Shown: positions 42,122 to 51,014, numbered from the stretch's first letter. The stretch is 64,000 nucleotides of DNA from Inquilinus limosus_F (GCF_051487185.1 NZ_JAHVDK010000007.1:1-64000); one strand, 5' to 3'. Notes: generated from the sequence alone by a model not told the origin. Made by a program: numbers and translations.

Positions 42122-43060
42122 TCAGCCGATCCCGGCCGTCGGGCCGAGCTGCGGCAGGGCGGCGTCGATCGCGGCGGCGGTCGGCATGCTTTCCTGCGCG
42201 CCGAGGGCCAGGCAGGCCAGGGCGGCGCCGGTCGAGGCCCGGCGCAGCGCCTGCTCGAGCGGCAGCCCGGCATCGAGCCCGGCCGCCAGCACGCCGGTGA
42301 AGGTGTCGCCGGCGCCGGTGGTGTCGACCGGCCGGATCGGCAGCGCCGGCACGGCGAAGCCGGCACCCCAATCAGGAAGATCGGGCCCGACCGCGATCGC
42401 GCCCTCGCCGCCCAGGGTGACGACGCAGGTCAGCCCCAGCCTGTCGCTGAGCGCCCCGGCGGCGGCCCGTGGATCGGCGGCATCGAGGCCGAGCCCGCCG
42501 GCGATCGCCAGCGCCTCGTGCTCGTTCACCACCAGCAGGTCGAGGTCGCGCAGCGCCGCCTCCGGCACCGGCGCGGCCGGGGCGACGTTGAGGATGGCGC
42601 GGCAGCCGCGGGCCCGGGCGCGCCGCAGCAGCGCCCAGTTCTGCTCCGGCGGCAGCTCCATCTGCAGCACCAGCAGCGTGTCCGGCGTCAGCCGATCGTC
42701 CGGCACCTGGCCGGCCGTGACCGCGAGATTGGCGCCGCTGCCGACGGCGATGAAGTTCTCGGCCCCCGCATCGACGCAGATATAGGCGACGCCGGTCGGG
42801 CGGTCGCTGGTGGCGATCAGGGCCGTATCGACCCCTTCCTTCGCCAAGGTGGCGCGCATCACCTGGCCGAAGCCGTCGCCGCCGACCGCGCCGGCCATCG
42901 CCACCCGCGCCCCGGCCCGCGCCGCCGCCACCGCCTGGTTCGATCCCTTGCCGCCGGGCTTGGTGACGTAGCCCTCGCACAGAACGGTCTCGCCCGGCCG
43001 CGGCAGCACCGTGACCGCCATCACCAGGTCCATGTTGATCGAGCCGAAATCCAGGATCAC
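42122..43060 (-). CDS. rbsK: Ribokinase
   Basis: A 312-residue PfkB-family sugar kinase. ILDFGSINMDLVMAVTVLPR opens it, KPGGKGSNQAVAAARAGARV is the first signature with the substrate-binding Gly-Gly, and PVDTTGAGDTFTGVLAAGLD the second with the catalytic Asp. Relatives phosphorylate ribose at O5; a related pentose is possible. The start is a GTG at 43060 preceded by GGGAGGAAAG. It stands alone, divergent from the second amidohydrolase; no ribose transporter is next to it. Confidence 0.88.
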   Translation of the reverse strand: MILDFGSINMDLVMAVTVLPRPGETVLCEGYVTKPGGKGSNQAVAAARAGARVAMAGAVGGDGFGQVMRATLAKEGVDTALIATSDRPTGVAYICVDAGAENFIAVGSGANLAVTAGQVPDDRLTPDTLLVLQMELPPEQNWALLRRARARGCRAILNVAPAAPVPEAALRDLDLLVVNEHEALAIAGGLGLDAADPRAAAGALSDRLGLTCVVTLGGEGAIAVGPDLPDWGAGFAVPALPIRPVDTTGAGDTFTGVLAAGLDAGLPLEQALRRASTGAALACLALGAQESMPTAAAIDAALPQLGPTAGIG

Positions 43061-43220
43061 GCGGCTTTCCTCCCCGACGAAGCGCGCGATCCTGGCGCGC
43101 CGCGGGCCGGAACGCAACCGATCCGCACGGGATCCGTCCACCGCCCCTGGGCGCAGGACGGAAAACCTGCAAAGCTTCGTCCCTTCCCGACCTGCCGAGA
43201 CCCAACCGAGAGGGACGACC

Positions 43221-44426
43221 GTGACCACCGACCCGAATGCCATCTTGTCGGCCATCAAGGCCTATGAGGACGAGCTGATCGCCATCCGCCGCGACATTCA
43301 CGCCCATCCCGAGACCGGCTTCGAAGAGGTACGCACCGCGGCCCTGGTGGCGCGGAAGCTGCGCGACTGGGGCATCGAGACGCATGAGGGTATCGCCAAA
43401 ACTGGCGTGGTCGGCACGCTGAAGGGCAACCGGCCCGGCCAGCGCGCGGTGGCGCTGCGCGCCGACATGGACGCGCTGTTCATTGATGAGAAGACGGGCC
43501 TGCCGTACGCCTCAACCGTTCCCGGCAAGATGCATGCCTGCGGCCATGACGGCCACACCGCAATGCTGCTGGGCGCGGCCCGCTATCTCTCCGAGAACCG
43601 GGACTTCGCGGGCACGGTGCACTTCATCTTCCAGCCGGCCGAGGAAGGCCTGGGCGGCGGCCAGCTGATGGTGGAAGAGGGCCTGTTCGACCGCTTCCCG
43701 GCCGACGCCGTCTACGGCATGCACAACAATCCCGGCCGGGCGGTCGGCGAGTTCGGCCTCCGCCCCGGCCCGATGCTGGCGGCCAGCGACACCTGGACCG
43801 TCACCTTCGGCGGCACCGGCGGCCATGGCGGCTCGGCCCCCCATCTCGCCACCGATCCGACGGTGGTGACGGCGCATTTCATCCTGGCGGCCCAGGCCAT
43901 CGTCGGCCGCAACATCCCGGCGGTGGAGCCGGCGGTGATCAGCGTCGGCCATGTCTCCGGCGGCTCGATCGGCTCGCCCAACATCATCCCGCCCGAGGTG
44001 GTGGTGGCCGGCACCTCGCGCAGCTACTCCCCGAAGGTGCGCGACACGATCGAGCGCCGGCTGCGCGAGACCGCCGAGGGGCTGGCCGCCACCTATGGCT
44101 GCACCGCCGAGGTCGAGTACCAGCGCCGCTACCCGCCTCTGGTCAACCACCCGGAGCAGACGGAGATCGCGGCTGGGGTCGCAGCCAGCATCGTCGGCGC
44201 CGACAAGGTCGCGACCAGCATCCCGCCGATCACCGGGGCCGAGGACTTCTCCTTCATGCTGGAGAAGAGGCCCGGCGCCTTCATCATGATCGGCAACGGC
44301 GTCAACCCGGACGGCAGCTACCACTACGTCCACACGCCGCATTACAACTTCAACGACGAGATCCTCGCCCTCGGCGCGACCTACTGGGTCACGCTCGTCG
44401 GCGAGGAGTTGGGCGTGAAGGAATAG
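43221..44426 (+). CDS. M20 family amidohydrolase (hippurate hydrolase-like), second
   Basis: A 401-residue paralog of the 39171 gene with the same ligands: ALRADMDALFID, MHACGHDGHTAMLLGAARYL, FQPAEEGLGGGQ, YGMHNNPG and TGAEDFSFMLEKRPGAF. The N-terminus is LIAIRRDIHAHPETGFEEVR. The start is a GTG at 43221 after GAGAGGGACGACC. Which acyl-amino acid it splits is unknown. It converges on a small hypothetical gene. Confidence 0.92.
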   Translation: MTTDPNAILSAIKAYEDELIAIRRDIHAHPETGFEEVRTAALVARKLRDWGIETHEGIAKTGVVGTLKGNRPGQRAVALRADMDALFIDEKTGLPYASTVPGKMHACGHDGHTAMLLGAARYLSENRDFAGTVHFIFQPAEEGLGGGQLMVEEGLFDRFPADAVYGMHNNPGRAVGEFGLRPGPMLAASDTWTVTFGGTGGHGGSAPHLATDPTVVTAHFILAAQAIVGRNIPAVEPAVISVGHVSGGSIGSPNIIPPEVVVAGTSRSYSPKVRDTIERRLRETAEGLAATYGCTAEVEYQRRYPPLVNHPEQTEIAAGVAASIVGADKVATSIPPITGAEDFSFMLEKRPGAFIMIGNGVNPDGSYHYVHTPHYNFNDEILALGATYWVTLVGEELGVKE

Positions 44427-44432
44427 GGCGCT

Positions 44433-44999
44433 TTACGCCGCCTGCACCGTGCCGTCCGGCGCGAGCCGGACGGTGAACGGGTCGGCGACCTCGCCGGCGA
44501 CGCTGAGATGCGACACCCAGCCGCTGACCTCGATCGTGCCGTCGGGCAGGGTGCGGGCGGCGGCGGGGCGGACGGCACCGTCCAGCGCGGGCGGCACCAG
44601 GTCGGCGCCGCTCTTCAGCACCTCGCCGCCCATCACGATCTCCTCGACCCAGCGCAGGGCGATCGCTTCGCGCGTCGCCGCATCCGCCGCGGCCCAGCCG
44701 GTCTCCGGCAGCAGCAGCGGGGCGAGGTCGTCCGGCGTGGCCGCCGCCTGCCAGACTCCGCCGATGGCGACGCCGCGCCACCGTGGCGCCGCATCCGGCG
44801 CGATATGGCCGATGAAGGTCACCCGCGGGAAGCTGTCCGGACGATACAGATAGAGGGGGGCTTGCGCGGCGTCGGTCCCGGCCGAGCCGAAATACGCGGC
44901 CAGGGCCTCCTCGTAGGGCGGCCTCTCGCTGGCGACCGCCAGATCGGCCTGACCCAGGCTGAGCAGGACCGACATGCCCCAGTAGCGAAACTTCGCCAT
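44433..44999 (-). CDS. Hypothetical protein
   Basis: The 188-residue product is not recognised. It begins MAKFRYWGMSVLLSLGQADL and is mostly polar, with a middle block TFIGHIAPDAAPRWRGVAIG and a late VGG-poor beta-like stretch TLPDGTIEVSGWVSHLSVAG. There is no strong membrane segment. The ATG at 44999 has GGAGGAAAGCGG in front. It lies between the amidohydrolase and the TetR gene on the opposite strand from the first, with no sign of an operon. Confidence 0.55.
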   Translation of the reverse strand: MAKFRYWGMSVLLSLGQADLAVASERPPYEEALAAYFGSAGTDAAQAPLYLYRPDSFPRVTFIGHIAPDAAPRWRGVAIGGVWQAAATPDDLAPLLLPETGWAAADAATREAIALRWVEEIVMGGEVLKSGADLVPPALDGAVRPAAARTLPDGTIEVSGWVSHLSVAGEVADPFTVRLAPDGTVQAA

Positions 45000-45080
45000 C
45001 CGCTTTCCTCCGCCGCCTGCGCCCCTTCGCACCCGGAGGTAAGTGGGAATTGCGGCGAAACAAGGGTCCGAAACAAGACC

Positions 45081-45701
45081 TTAACGTGTTGTATAGGCGC
45101 GCAAAAAGACCGCCACCGCGCGCTCGGCGATGCCCCGCAGCTCCGCAGGCTGCGGCGGCGGCTCGACGCCGAACAGGGTGCGCTGCCGCCGTCCGCCCTG
45201 CATCAGCGCGACCAGATCCTCCGCCGCCTCGGCCGGATCGGCGGGGCGCAGCGCGCCCGCCTCCATCTTGGTCCGCAGGAAGTCCGCCAGGGCGGCGCGG
45301 ACGCGGCCCGGACCCGCGTCGTAGAACAGGCGCGCCAGATCCGGAAAGGCGGCGGCCTGGGCGACCATCAGCCGCTGCACGCCGAGGATCTCGGGATCGA
45401 AGATGCGGCGCAGCATGCGTTCGCCGAAGGTGGCGAGCTCGTCCGCCAGGTCGCCGGCGGGGTCGAGCCCGGCCAGGGACTGCTGCTTGTAGCGGTCGAA
45501 GATGGCGCGGAACAGCCCTTCCTTGCTGCCGAAATGGCTGTACAGGGTCTGCTTGGCGACGCCGGCCTCGGCCGCCACCCGGTCCATGCTGGCGGCATAG
45601 CCGTCGGCCATGAACACCCGGATCCCGGCCTCGAGAATCGCCTCGCGCTTCTTCCGGCTGCGCGGGGTCGCCGCCCAGGCCGCCGCGGTCTGCGCCATCA
45701 T
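45081..45701 (-). CDS. TetR family transcriptional regulator
   Basis: A 206-residue regulator. RSRKKREAILEAGIRVFMAD and GYAASMDRVAAEAGVAKQTL form the DNA-binding helix-turn-helix with the typical YSHFGSKEGLFRAI end (residues ~15-60). The C-terminal half is a ligand domain of the AcrR C-terminal type (AQAAAFPDLARLFYDAGPGR). It stands between a hypothetical gene and a VOC gene on the same strand, with no efflux pump close by, so its target is unknown. Confidence 0.87.
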   Translation of the reverse strand: MMAQTAAAWAATPRSRKKREAILEAGIRVFMADGYAASMDRVAAEAGVAKQTLYSHFGSKEGLFRAIFDRYKQQSLAGLDPAGDLADELATFGERMLRRIFDPEILGVQRLMVAQAAAFPDLARLFYDAGPGRVRAALADFLRTKMEAGALRPADPAEAAEDLVALMQGGRRQRTLFGVEPPPQPAELRGIAERAVAVFLRAYTTR

Positions 45702-45777
45702 CCACCCCTGCTCGCGCCTCGATGCCCGCGATCATGCCGCCGAAGCCGGCCATCGCAAAGCCCGGCGCGAGGAGTGG

Positions 45778-46269
45778 TCAGGCTTCGCCCCGATAGGCCC
45801 GCTGCAGCGCGGCGATGTCGATCTTGCCCATCTGCATCATCGCCTGCATCACCCTGGCCGCTTTCGCCGGGTCGGGGTCGTGCTGCATCTCGATCAGGAT
45901 GTCGGGCGTGACCTGCCACCACACGCCGAACTTGTCCTTCAGCCAGCCGCATTGGCTGTGCTCGCCGCCGCCCTCGACGAGGCAGGCCCAGAACCGGTCG
46001 ACCTCCTCCTGCGTCTCGCAGTGGACGACGAAGGAGACCGCCCAGGTGAACTCGAAACGCGATCCGCCGTTCAAGGCGGTGAAGGCCTGGCCCTCCAGCT
46101 CGAAGCCGACGGTCAGGACGCTGCCCTTCGGCCCCGGCCCGGCGTCGCCGTTGCGCAGGACGGAGGTGATCCTCGAATTGTCGAAGATCGAGACATAGAA
46201 CTCGGCCGCTTCCTCGGCCTGGCCGTTGAACCACAGGAAGGGGGTGATCTTCTGGGTGATCTTGGGCAC
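45778..46269 (-). CDS. VOC family protein (PhnB-like), second
   Basis: A 163-residue protein of the PhnB-like VOC group: KITPFLWFNGQAEEAAEFYV, SIFDNSRITSVLRNG, GSVLTVGFELEGQAFTALNG, GGEHSQCGWLKDKFGVWWQV. The pattern is the one often labelled 3-demethylubiquinone 3-methyltransferase, a misleading name; these proteins probably bind a small ligand. The GTG at 46269 follows GGGAGAGTTCAC. A TGTCGG-N17-CGTCCT promoter lies 36 bases upstream, the same as at the ECF42 locus 33 kb away, which suggests control by that sigma factor. Confidence 0.85.
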   Translation of the reverse strand: MPKITQKITPFLWFNGQAEEAAEFYVSIFDNSRITSVLRNGDAGPGPKGSVLTVGFELEGQAFTALNGGSRFEFTWAVSFVVHCETQEEVDRFWACLVEGGGEHSQCGWLKDKFGVWWQVTPDILIEMQHDPDPAKAARVMQAMMQMGKIDIAALQRAYRGEA

Positions 46270-46302
46270 GTGAACTCTCCCTCGGCTGGACACCGTGATC
46301 CA

Positions 46303-46331
46303 AGGACGGTCGGATCCGGCGCCTTCCGACA
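46303..46331 (-). promoter_or_regulatory. Candidate ECF42 promoter, distal VOC gene
   Basis: TGTCGG (46331-46326), 17 bases, CGTCCT (46308-46303) on the minus strand. Identical boxes and spacing to the three sites at the ECF42 locus. Confidence 0.68.
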
Positions 46332-46499
46332 GGCGGCCGGAGATTTTCCAGCCGTTCATCGCGTGCGGCGGATCGCCGCCGAAGCCGCCGGCGGCCTCGC
46401 CTCTTGGCGCGCTTCGACTATGGTGCCATTTCACGCGGCGGCGCCAGATGCGTTAGTATTCCTGCCTGGGCCCGGCCCGCGGCACGGCGAGACGGTGGA

Positions 46500-47720
46500 A
46501 TGGACTACGAGAACATCTTCCGGACGGCGATCGAGACGCTGAAGGCCGAGGGCCGCTACCGCATCTTCGCCGAGCTCGAGCGCCATGCCGGGGCATTCCC
46601 GCGCGCCGCCCATCACGGGCTGGAAGGGGCGCCGGACGTCACCGTCTGGTGCTCGAACGACTATCTCGGCATGGGCCAGCACCCGGCGGTGCTGACGGCG
46701 ATGCACGAGGCGCTGGACCGCTGCGGCGCCGGCGCCGGCGGCACCCGCAACATCTCCGGCACCCATATCTATCACCGGGCGCTGGAGGCCGAGCTGGCCG
46801 ACCTGCACGGCAAGGAGGCGGCCCTCCTCTTCACCTCCGGCTACGTCTCGAACGACGCCTCGCTGTCGACCCTGGCGAAGCTGATCCCCGGCTGCGTCGT
46901 GTTCTCCGACGCGCTGAACCACGCCTCGATGATCGCCGGCATCCGCAATTCCGGCTGCGAGAAGCGGATCTTCCGCCACAACGACCCGGCCGACCTCGAC
47001 CGGCTGATGTCGGAATACCCGCTGACCCGGCCGAAGCTGGTGGCGTTCGAGAGCGTGTACTCGATGGACGGCGACATCGCGCCAATCGCCGAGATCTGTG
47101 ACGTCGCGGACCGGCACGGCGCCATGACCTATCTCGACGAGGTCCATGCCGTGGGCATGTACGGGCCGCGCGGCGGCGGCATCGCCGAGCGCGACGGGTT
47201 GACCCGGCGCCTCACCGTGATCGAGGGGACGCTGGGCAAGGCCTTTGGCGTGATGGGCGGCTATGTCGCCGGCTCGGCCATGCTGGTCGACGCGCTGCGC
47301 AGCCACGCCCCCGGCTTCATCTTCACCACCTCGTTGCCGCCGGTGGTCGCGGCCGGGGCCCTGGCTGCGATCCGGCACCTCAAGGCCAGCACCGCCGAGC
47401 GCGAGCGGCACCAGGAGCGGGCGGCGATGCTGAAGCGTCTTCTGCGCGCCGCCGGCCTGCCGGTGATGCCGTCGGTCAGCCACATCGTGCCGGTCCTCGT
47501 CGGCGACGCCCGGCTGTGCAAGGCGGCCAGCGACCTGCTGCTGGAGCGGCACCGCATCTACGTCCAGCCGATCAACTACCCGACCGTGCCTCGCGGGGCC
47601 GAGCGGCTGCGCCTGACCCCGACGCCGCTGCACGATGACCTGCAGATGGCGCGGCTGGTCGAGGCGCTGCGCGATGTCTGGTCGACGCTCTCGATCCCCG
47701 TCTCAGCCGCGGCAGCCTGA
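46500..47720 (+). CDS. hemA: 5-aminolevulinate synthase
   Basis: A 406-residue PLP enzyme that condenses glycine with succinyl-CoA, the first step of heme synthesis in alphaproteobacteria. MDYENIFRTAIETLKAEGRY opens it. VWCSNDYLGMGQHPAVLTAM is the substrate region, AGAGGTRNISGTHIYHRALE the PLP pocket, YLDEVHAVGMYGPRGGGIAE binds the cofactor ring, and EGTLGKAFGVMGGYVAGS carries the PLP-binding Lys. It stands alone, divergent from the VOC gene, and supplies heme for the oxidase. The ATG at 46500 has only a weak ribosome site; an upstream extension in the same frame is low-complexity. Confidence 0.96.
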   Translation: MDYENIFRTAIETLKAEGRYRIFAELERHAGAFPRAAHHGLEGAPDVTVWCSNDYLGMGQHPAVLTAMHEALDRCGAGAGGTRNISGTHIYHRALEAELADLHGKEAALLFTSGYVSNDASLSTLAKLIPGCVVFSDALNHASMIAGIRNSGCEKRIFRHNDPADLDRLMSEYPLTRPKLVAFESVYSMDGDIAPIAEICDVADRHGAMTYLDEVHAVGMYGPRGGGIAERDGLTRRLTVIEGTLGKAFGVMGGYVAGSAMLVDALRSHAPGFIFTTSLPPVVAAGALAAIRHLKASTAERERHQERAAMLKRLLRAAGLPVMPSVSHIVPVLVGDARLCKAASDLLLERHRIYVQPINYPTVPRGAERLRLTPTPLHDDLQMARLVEALRDVWSTLSIPVSAAAA

Positions 47721-47856
47721 CCTGCCGCGCAGGCCGCCCGCGCCGCCCCCGGCGCGGGACCGGCCGCGGGTGAAGCCGCCGCCTCCGAAGGGCCGGGTCA
47801 GGCCTTCGCCCAGTTCTCCACCGCCAGGCGGGAAGAAGAGCTGAAAGGGGGTTGGC

Positions 47857-48099
47857 TCAGGAAGAGTCCCAGTCCCTCTCCTTCTGCTCGCGCTGCTCCC
47901 GGCCTTCAGCCATGAAGCCTGGCGGGAAGGAGGCGAAGACCTCCGCCACCCTGGCCAGCGAGCGGGCCGCCGCCGGCCGGATGATCAGGCTATCGCCCCG
48001 GCGCTCGATCTCGACATCCCGCGCCGTATCGGCGAAGGCGAGCTCCTTCGGGATGCGCACGGCCAGGGAGTTTCCGCTTCTGAAGAGCCGGGTCCGCAT
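47857..48099 (-). CDS. Orphan VapB-like (AbrB-fold) antitoxin
   Basis: An 80-residue protein starting MRTRLFRSGNSLAVRIPKEL, the swapped-hairpin AbrB domain of VapB/MazE-type antitoxins that binds DNA. VEIERRGDSLIIRPAA completes the domain, and the tail (FASFPPGFMAEGREQREQKE) would bind a PIN toxin. No PIN-domain gene follows on the minus strand before hemA. It may be a remnant or regulate elsewhere. Confidence 0.72.
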   Translation of the reverse strand: MRTRLFRSGNSLAVRIPKELAFADTARDVEIERRGDSLIIRPAAARSLARVAEVFASFPPGFMAEGREQREQKERDWDSS

Positions 48100-48118
48100 C
48101 TCGGATGCCTCCGCGCCG

Positions 48119-48167
48119 CTGGATCGCCACGCCCCCCGGCTCAAGGCCGGGGTCCTCGCGATGACGG
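48119..48167. repeat. Dispersed repeat, family A (right half only)
   Basis: CTGGATCGCCAC (48119-48130) and CTCGCGATGACGG (48155-48167) match the right arms of intact copies; the left half is missing. The trailing GATATTTCGGG resembles the flank of the 17.8 kb copy. Confidence 0.6.
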
Positions 48168-48231
48168 GTCGATATTTCGGGCCACTGCTACTACAGCATA
48201 TACGACGCGATCGGTCTCGCGCGCCGCCCCG

Positions 48232-49128
48232 TCAGGCCATTGACGCCCCCAGCCGCGCCTCGTAATGCGCCTTCTGGCGGCGGGTGGCGACCACGGTGTT
48301 GCGCATCAGCACCGCCACCGTCACCGGCCCGACGCCACCCGGCACCGGGGTGATCCAGCCCGCCACCGGGGCGACGCTGTCGTAATCGACATCGCCGACC
48401 ACCCGGCTCTTGCCGTCATCGTCCAGCACCTCGTTGATGCCGATGTCGATCACCGCGGCGCCCGGCTTGATCATGTCGCCGGTGACCAGCTTCGGCTTGC
48501 CGACGGCGACGAACACCGCATCGGCCCGGCGAGAATGCATCGAGACGGAGCGGGTCATGTGGTGGCAGACCGTGACCGTCGCCCCCTCCGCCATCAAGAG
48601 GAAGGCGATCGGCTTGCCGACGATCTCGGAATGGCCGATCACCACCGCCTCCAGCCCCTCCAGCTTCAGGCCGGTGCGCTTCAGCATCTCGACGGCGGCC
48701 AGTGCGGTGCAGGGCGCCAGCTCCAGCTCGTTGTAGACGATGTTGCCGATCGAGGCCGGGTTCATGCCCTCGACATCCTTCAGCGGGTGGATCGTCGTCT
48801 GCATCGCCTTGATCGAGATGTGCTTCGGCACCGGCCGCTGCAGGATGATGCCGCTGACCTGCGGATCGACATTGAGGGCGGCGATGGTGGCGCGCAGCTC
48901 CTCCTGCGTCAGGCTCTCGGGCAGGCGCCTCGTCTCGAAGGCGATGCCGACCCGCTCTGCCGTCCGCCGCTGGTTGCGGACATAGACGTCGACCGCGCTC
49001 TCGTCGCCAACCGTGATCGACACCAGCTTCGGCGGCCAATGCGCCTCACCCAGCGCCTGCACCTCCGCCGCCACCTCGGCCAGGATGGCATCCGCCACCG
49101 CCCGTCCGGTTAGGTCCCGTTCGCCCAT
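48232..49128 (-). CDS. folD: Methylenetetrahydrofolate dehydrogenase/cyclohydrolase
   Basis: A 298-residue bifunctional enzyme interconverting one-carbon forms of folate in the cytoplasm. SAVDVYVRNQRRTAERVGI carries the Lys/Tyr site in a variant form, since the usual YvxxKxKxxxxxGI Lys is replaced. SGIILQRPVPKHIS, HPLKDVEGMNPASIG, AVVIGHSEIVGKPIAFLLMA (NADP loop), and GWITPVPGGVGPVTVAVLMR are standard. The Lys substitution in the active-site helix is unusual. The ATG at 49128 follows GGAG. It ends the minus-strand run downstream of the ABC permeases. Confidence 0.9.
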   Translation of the reverse strand: MGERDLTGRAVADAILAEVAAEVQALGEAHWPPKLVSITVGDESAVDVYVRNQRRTAERVGIAFETRRLPESLTQEELRATIAALNVDPQVSGIILQRPVPKHISIKAMQTTIHPLKDVEGMNPASIGNIVYNELELAPCTALAAVEMLKRTGLKLEGLEAVVIGHSEIVGKPIAFLLMAEGATVTVCHHMTRSVSMHSRRADAVFVAVGKPKLVTGDMIKPGAAVIDIGINEVLDDDGKSRVVGDVDYDSVAPVAGWITPVPGGVGPVTVAVLMRNTVVATRRQKAHYEARLGASMA

Positions 49129-49207
49129 CGCCCGCTCCGCCACACATCCCGCGATGCGCGGCTTTTGGCCCCAGGGGGCCGCAGCGTCAACCCATGGTCG
49201 CGGATGT

Positions 49208-50014
49208 CTACTTTGTGCCGAGAGCGAAGCCGCGCAGCAGGTGCTTCTGGATGTAGCCCGCGACCAGCAGCACCGGCAGGGAGGACAAGAGGCCGATCGC
49301 CATCAGCCGGCCCCACAGCGTCTCGTCCTCGGTGATGAAGGTGGCGACGTAGAGCGGCAGGGTGAAGCGGCTGGGCCGCTGCAGGTACAGCAGCGAGAAC
49401 AGGAACTCGTTCCAGCACAGGATCAGGGCGAAGATCAGCGTCGCCACCAGCCCCGGCAGCGCCAGCGGCAGCACGATGTGCCACAGCCGGCGCAAAAGGC
49501 CCGCGCCGTCGATCGCCGCCGCGGCCTCGATCTCCACCGGCACCTCGCGCACGAAGCCGAGCAGCATCCACAGGCAGAAGGGCAGGGTGTAGAGCTGGTA
49601 GACCAGCACCAGGCCGGAGAGGGTGCCGAGCAGGCCGAGATCGAGCAACAACGCGTGCAGCGGCAGCGCCACCACGATCGGCGGCATCAGCTTGACCACC
49701 AGCACCAGCAGCAGGAACAGGACGTCGAGCCGCTTCGGGAAGCGGAACCGGGCCAGCGCATAGGCGGCGAGAAAGCCGGCGGCGAGCGACAGCAGCGTGG
49801 CGCCGAAGGCGACGATGGCGGTGTTCTTCAGCCGCACCAGGAAGCCGTCGTCGAGCACGGCCCGGATGTTGTCGAGCGTCGGGGCGGTCGGCAGGAAGCC
49901 CCGGCCGGCGCGGGCCGGGTCCTCGAAGGCGGCGCCAAGCATCCAGACGATCGGCAGGGCGAAGACGAGGACGAACAGGGCGATGCCGAGATAGGGCAGG
50001 GCGCGGCGGATCAC
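49208..50014 (-). CDS. Sugar ABC transporter permease, MalG-like
   Basis: A 268-residue inner-membrane permease with six helices. PYLGIALFVLVFALPIVWML starts it, and VEIEAAAAIDGAGLLRRLWH is the EAA loop that contacts an ATPase. It belongs to the carbohydrate (CUT1) class and pairs with the gene just upstream. It begins with GTG overlapping the other permease's stop (GTGA). No ATPase gene follows; the next gene is folD. Confidence 0.9.
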   Translation of the reverse strand: MIRRALPYLGIALFVLVFALPIVWMLGAAFEDPARAGRGFLPTAPTLDNIRAVLDDGFLVRLKNTAIVAFGATLLSLAAGFLAAYALARFRFPKRLDVLFLLLVLVVKLMPPIVVALPLHALLLDLGLLGTLSGLVLVYQLYTLPFCLWMLLGFVREVPVEIEAAAAIDGAGLLRRLWHIVLPLALPGLVATLIFALILCWNEFLFSLLYLQRPSRFTLPLYVATFITEDETLWGRLMAIGLLSSLPVLLVAGYIQKHLLRGFALGTK

Positions 50015-50880
50015 CTGGCCGAGCCCCGCATCGCCTGGGCGGCGTAGACGGCGCAGAGCACGCAGGCGATCGCCATCATCACCACCGAGGCGGCGGCGGC
50101 CAGGCCGACATCGAAGAACTTGAAGCCCTTCTGATAGACATACATCGACATCGTCTCGGTGGCGTTGCCGGGGCCGCCGCCGGTCAGGGCGTAGACCTTG
50201 TCGAACAGCTTGAAGGTGTCGATCAGGCGCAGCAGCAGCGCCAGGAAGATCTGGCCGCGCACCAGCGGCAGCACGATGCGGGTCAAGAGCACCCAGGGCC
50301 GGGCGCCGTCGGTCCGCGCCGCCTCCACCACCTCGGGCGGGATCGACTGCAGCCCGGCCAGGACGATCAGCGTCGTCATCGGCGTCCACTGCCAGGTGTC
50401 GACCAGCATCACCGACCACAGCGCCAGGCCGGGGTCGGACAGCCAGGCCACCGGCGGGAGGCCGAGCCAGCCGAGGGCGCCGTTCAGCACCCCGACATCG
50501 TGATGGAACCAGGACCGCCAGATCGCCGAGCAGACCAGCGTCGACAGCATCATCGGATAGACCACGACCGACAGCACCGCGCCACGGCCGCGGAACTCGC
50601 GGTTCAGCAGCAGGGCCAGCGCGGTGCCGAGCGCGACCTGGACCACCGAGGCGACGACGGCGAATTTCACCGTGTTACCGATGTCGACCCGGAAGAACCA
50701 GTCGCCGAACAGCGCGGCGTAGTTGCCAAAGCCGGCCCAGCGCGCCGCGTCCGCCGCGAAGTCGATCTTCTGGAAGGAATAGGCCGCGACCTGCAGCACC
50801 GGCCAGAGCGCGAACACGACCAGCAGCAGCGCGGCGGGAAGCAGGAGCAGGACGAGCTGCCGTCGGTCGGTGAAGAGCAT
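50011..50880 (-). CDS. Sugar ABC transporter permease, MalF-like
   Basis: A 289-residue inner-membrane permease of the CUT1 class with about six helices. LLLLPAALLLVVFALWPVLQ opens it, and PPEVVEAARTDGARPWVLLT is the EAA loop. With the MalG-like partner it forms the channel. A gap with a family A-like repeat separates it from the binding protein upstream. Confidence 0.9.
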   Translation of the reverse strand: MLFTDRRQLVLLLLPAALLLVVFALWPVLQVAAYSFQKIDFAADAARWAGFGNYAALFGDWFFRVDIGNTVKFAVVASVVQVALGTALALLLNREFRGRGAVLSVVVYPMMLSTLVCSAIWRSWFHHDVGVLNGALGWLGLPPVAWLSDPGLALWSVMLVDTWQWTPMTTLIVLAGLQSIPPEVVEAARTDGARPWVLLTRIVLPLVRGQIFLALLLRLIDTFKLFDKVYALTGGGPGNATETMSMYVYQKGFKFFDVGLAAAASVVMMAIACVLCAVYAAQAMRGSAR

Positions 50881-50899
50881 GGATACCGTCTAGTGCTTT

Positions 50900-50995
50900 C
50901 CGTCATCCCCGCAGAAGCGGGGATCTCCTCGAGACTTCAAAGAGATCCCGTGTCTGCGCTGCAGCACGTTGTGCCGCAGCGCGCACGGGATGACG
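50900..50995. repeat. Palindromic repeat (family A-like)
   Basis: CGTCATCCCCGC...GCGGGGAT and a closing ACGGGATGACG frame a larger imperfect palindrome (centre TGCGCTGCAGCACG...TGCCGCAGCGCGCA). It lies between the binding-protein gene and the permeases and may limit read-through between them. Confidence 0.5.
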
Positions 50996-51014
50996 ATTCA
51001 GGATGTGACCGCGC

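Noticed and set aside
39171..44426. Idea that the two M20 amidohydrolases flank a mobile or biosynthetic island
   Set aside because: They are on opposite strands with unrelated housekeeping genes (clpS, ribokinase) between them, and no integrase, transposase or att repeat is seen.
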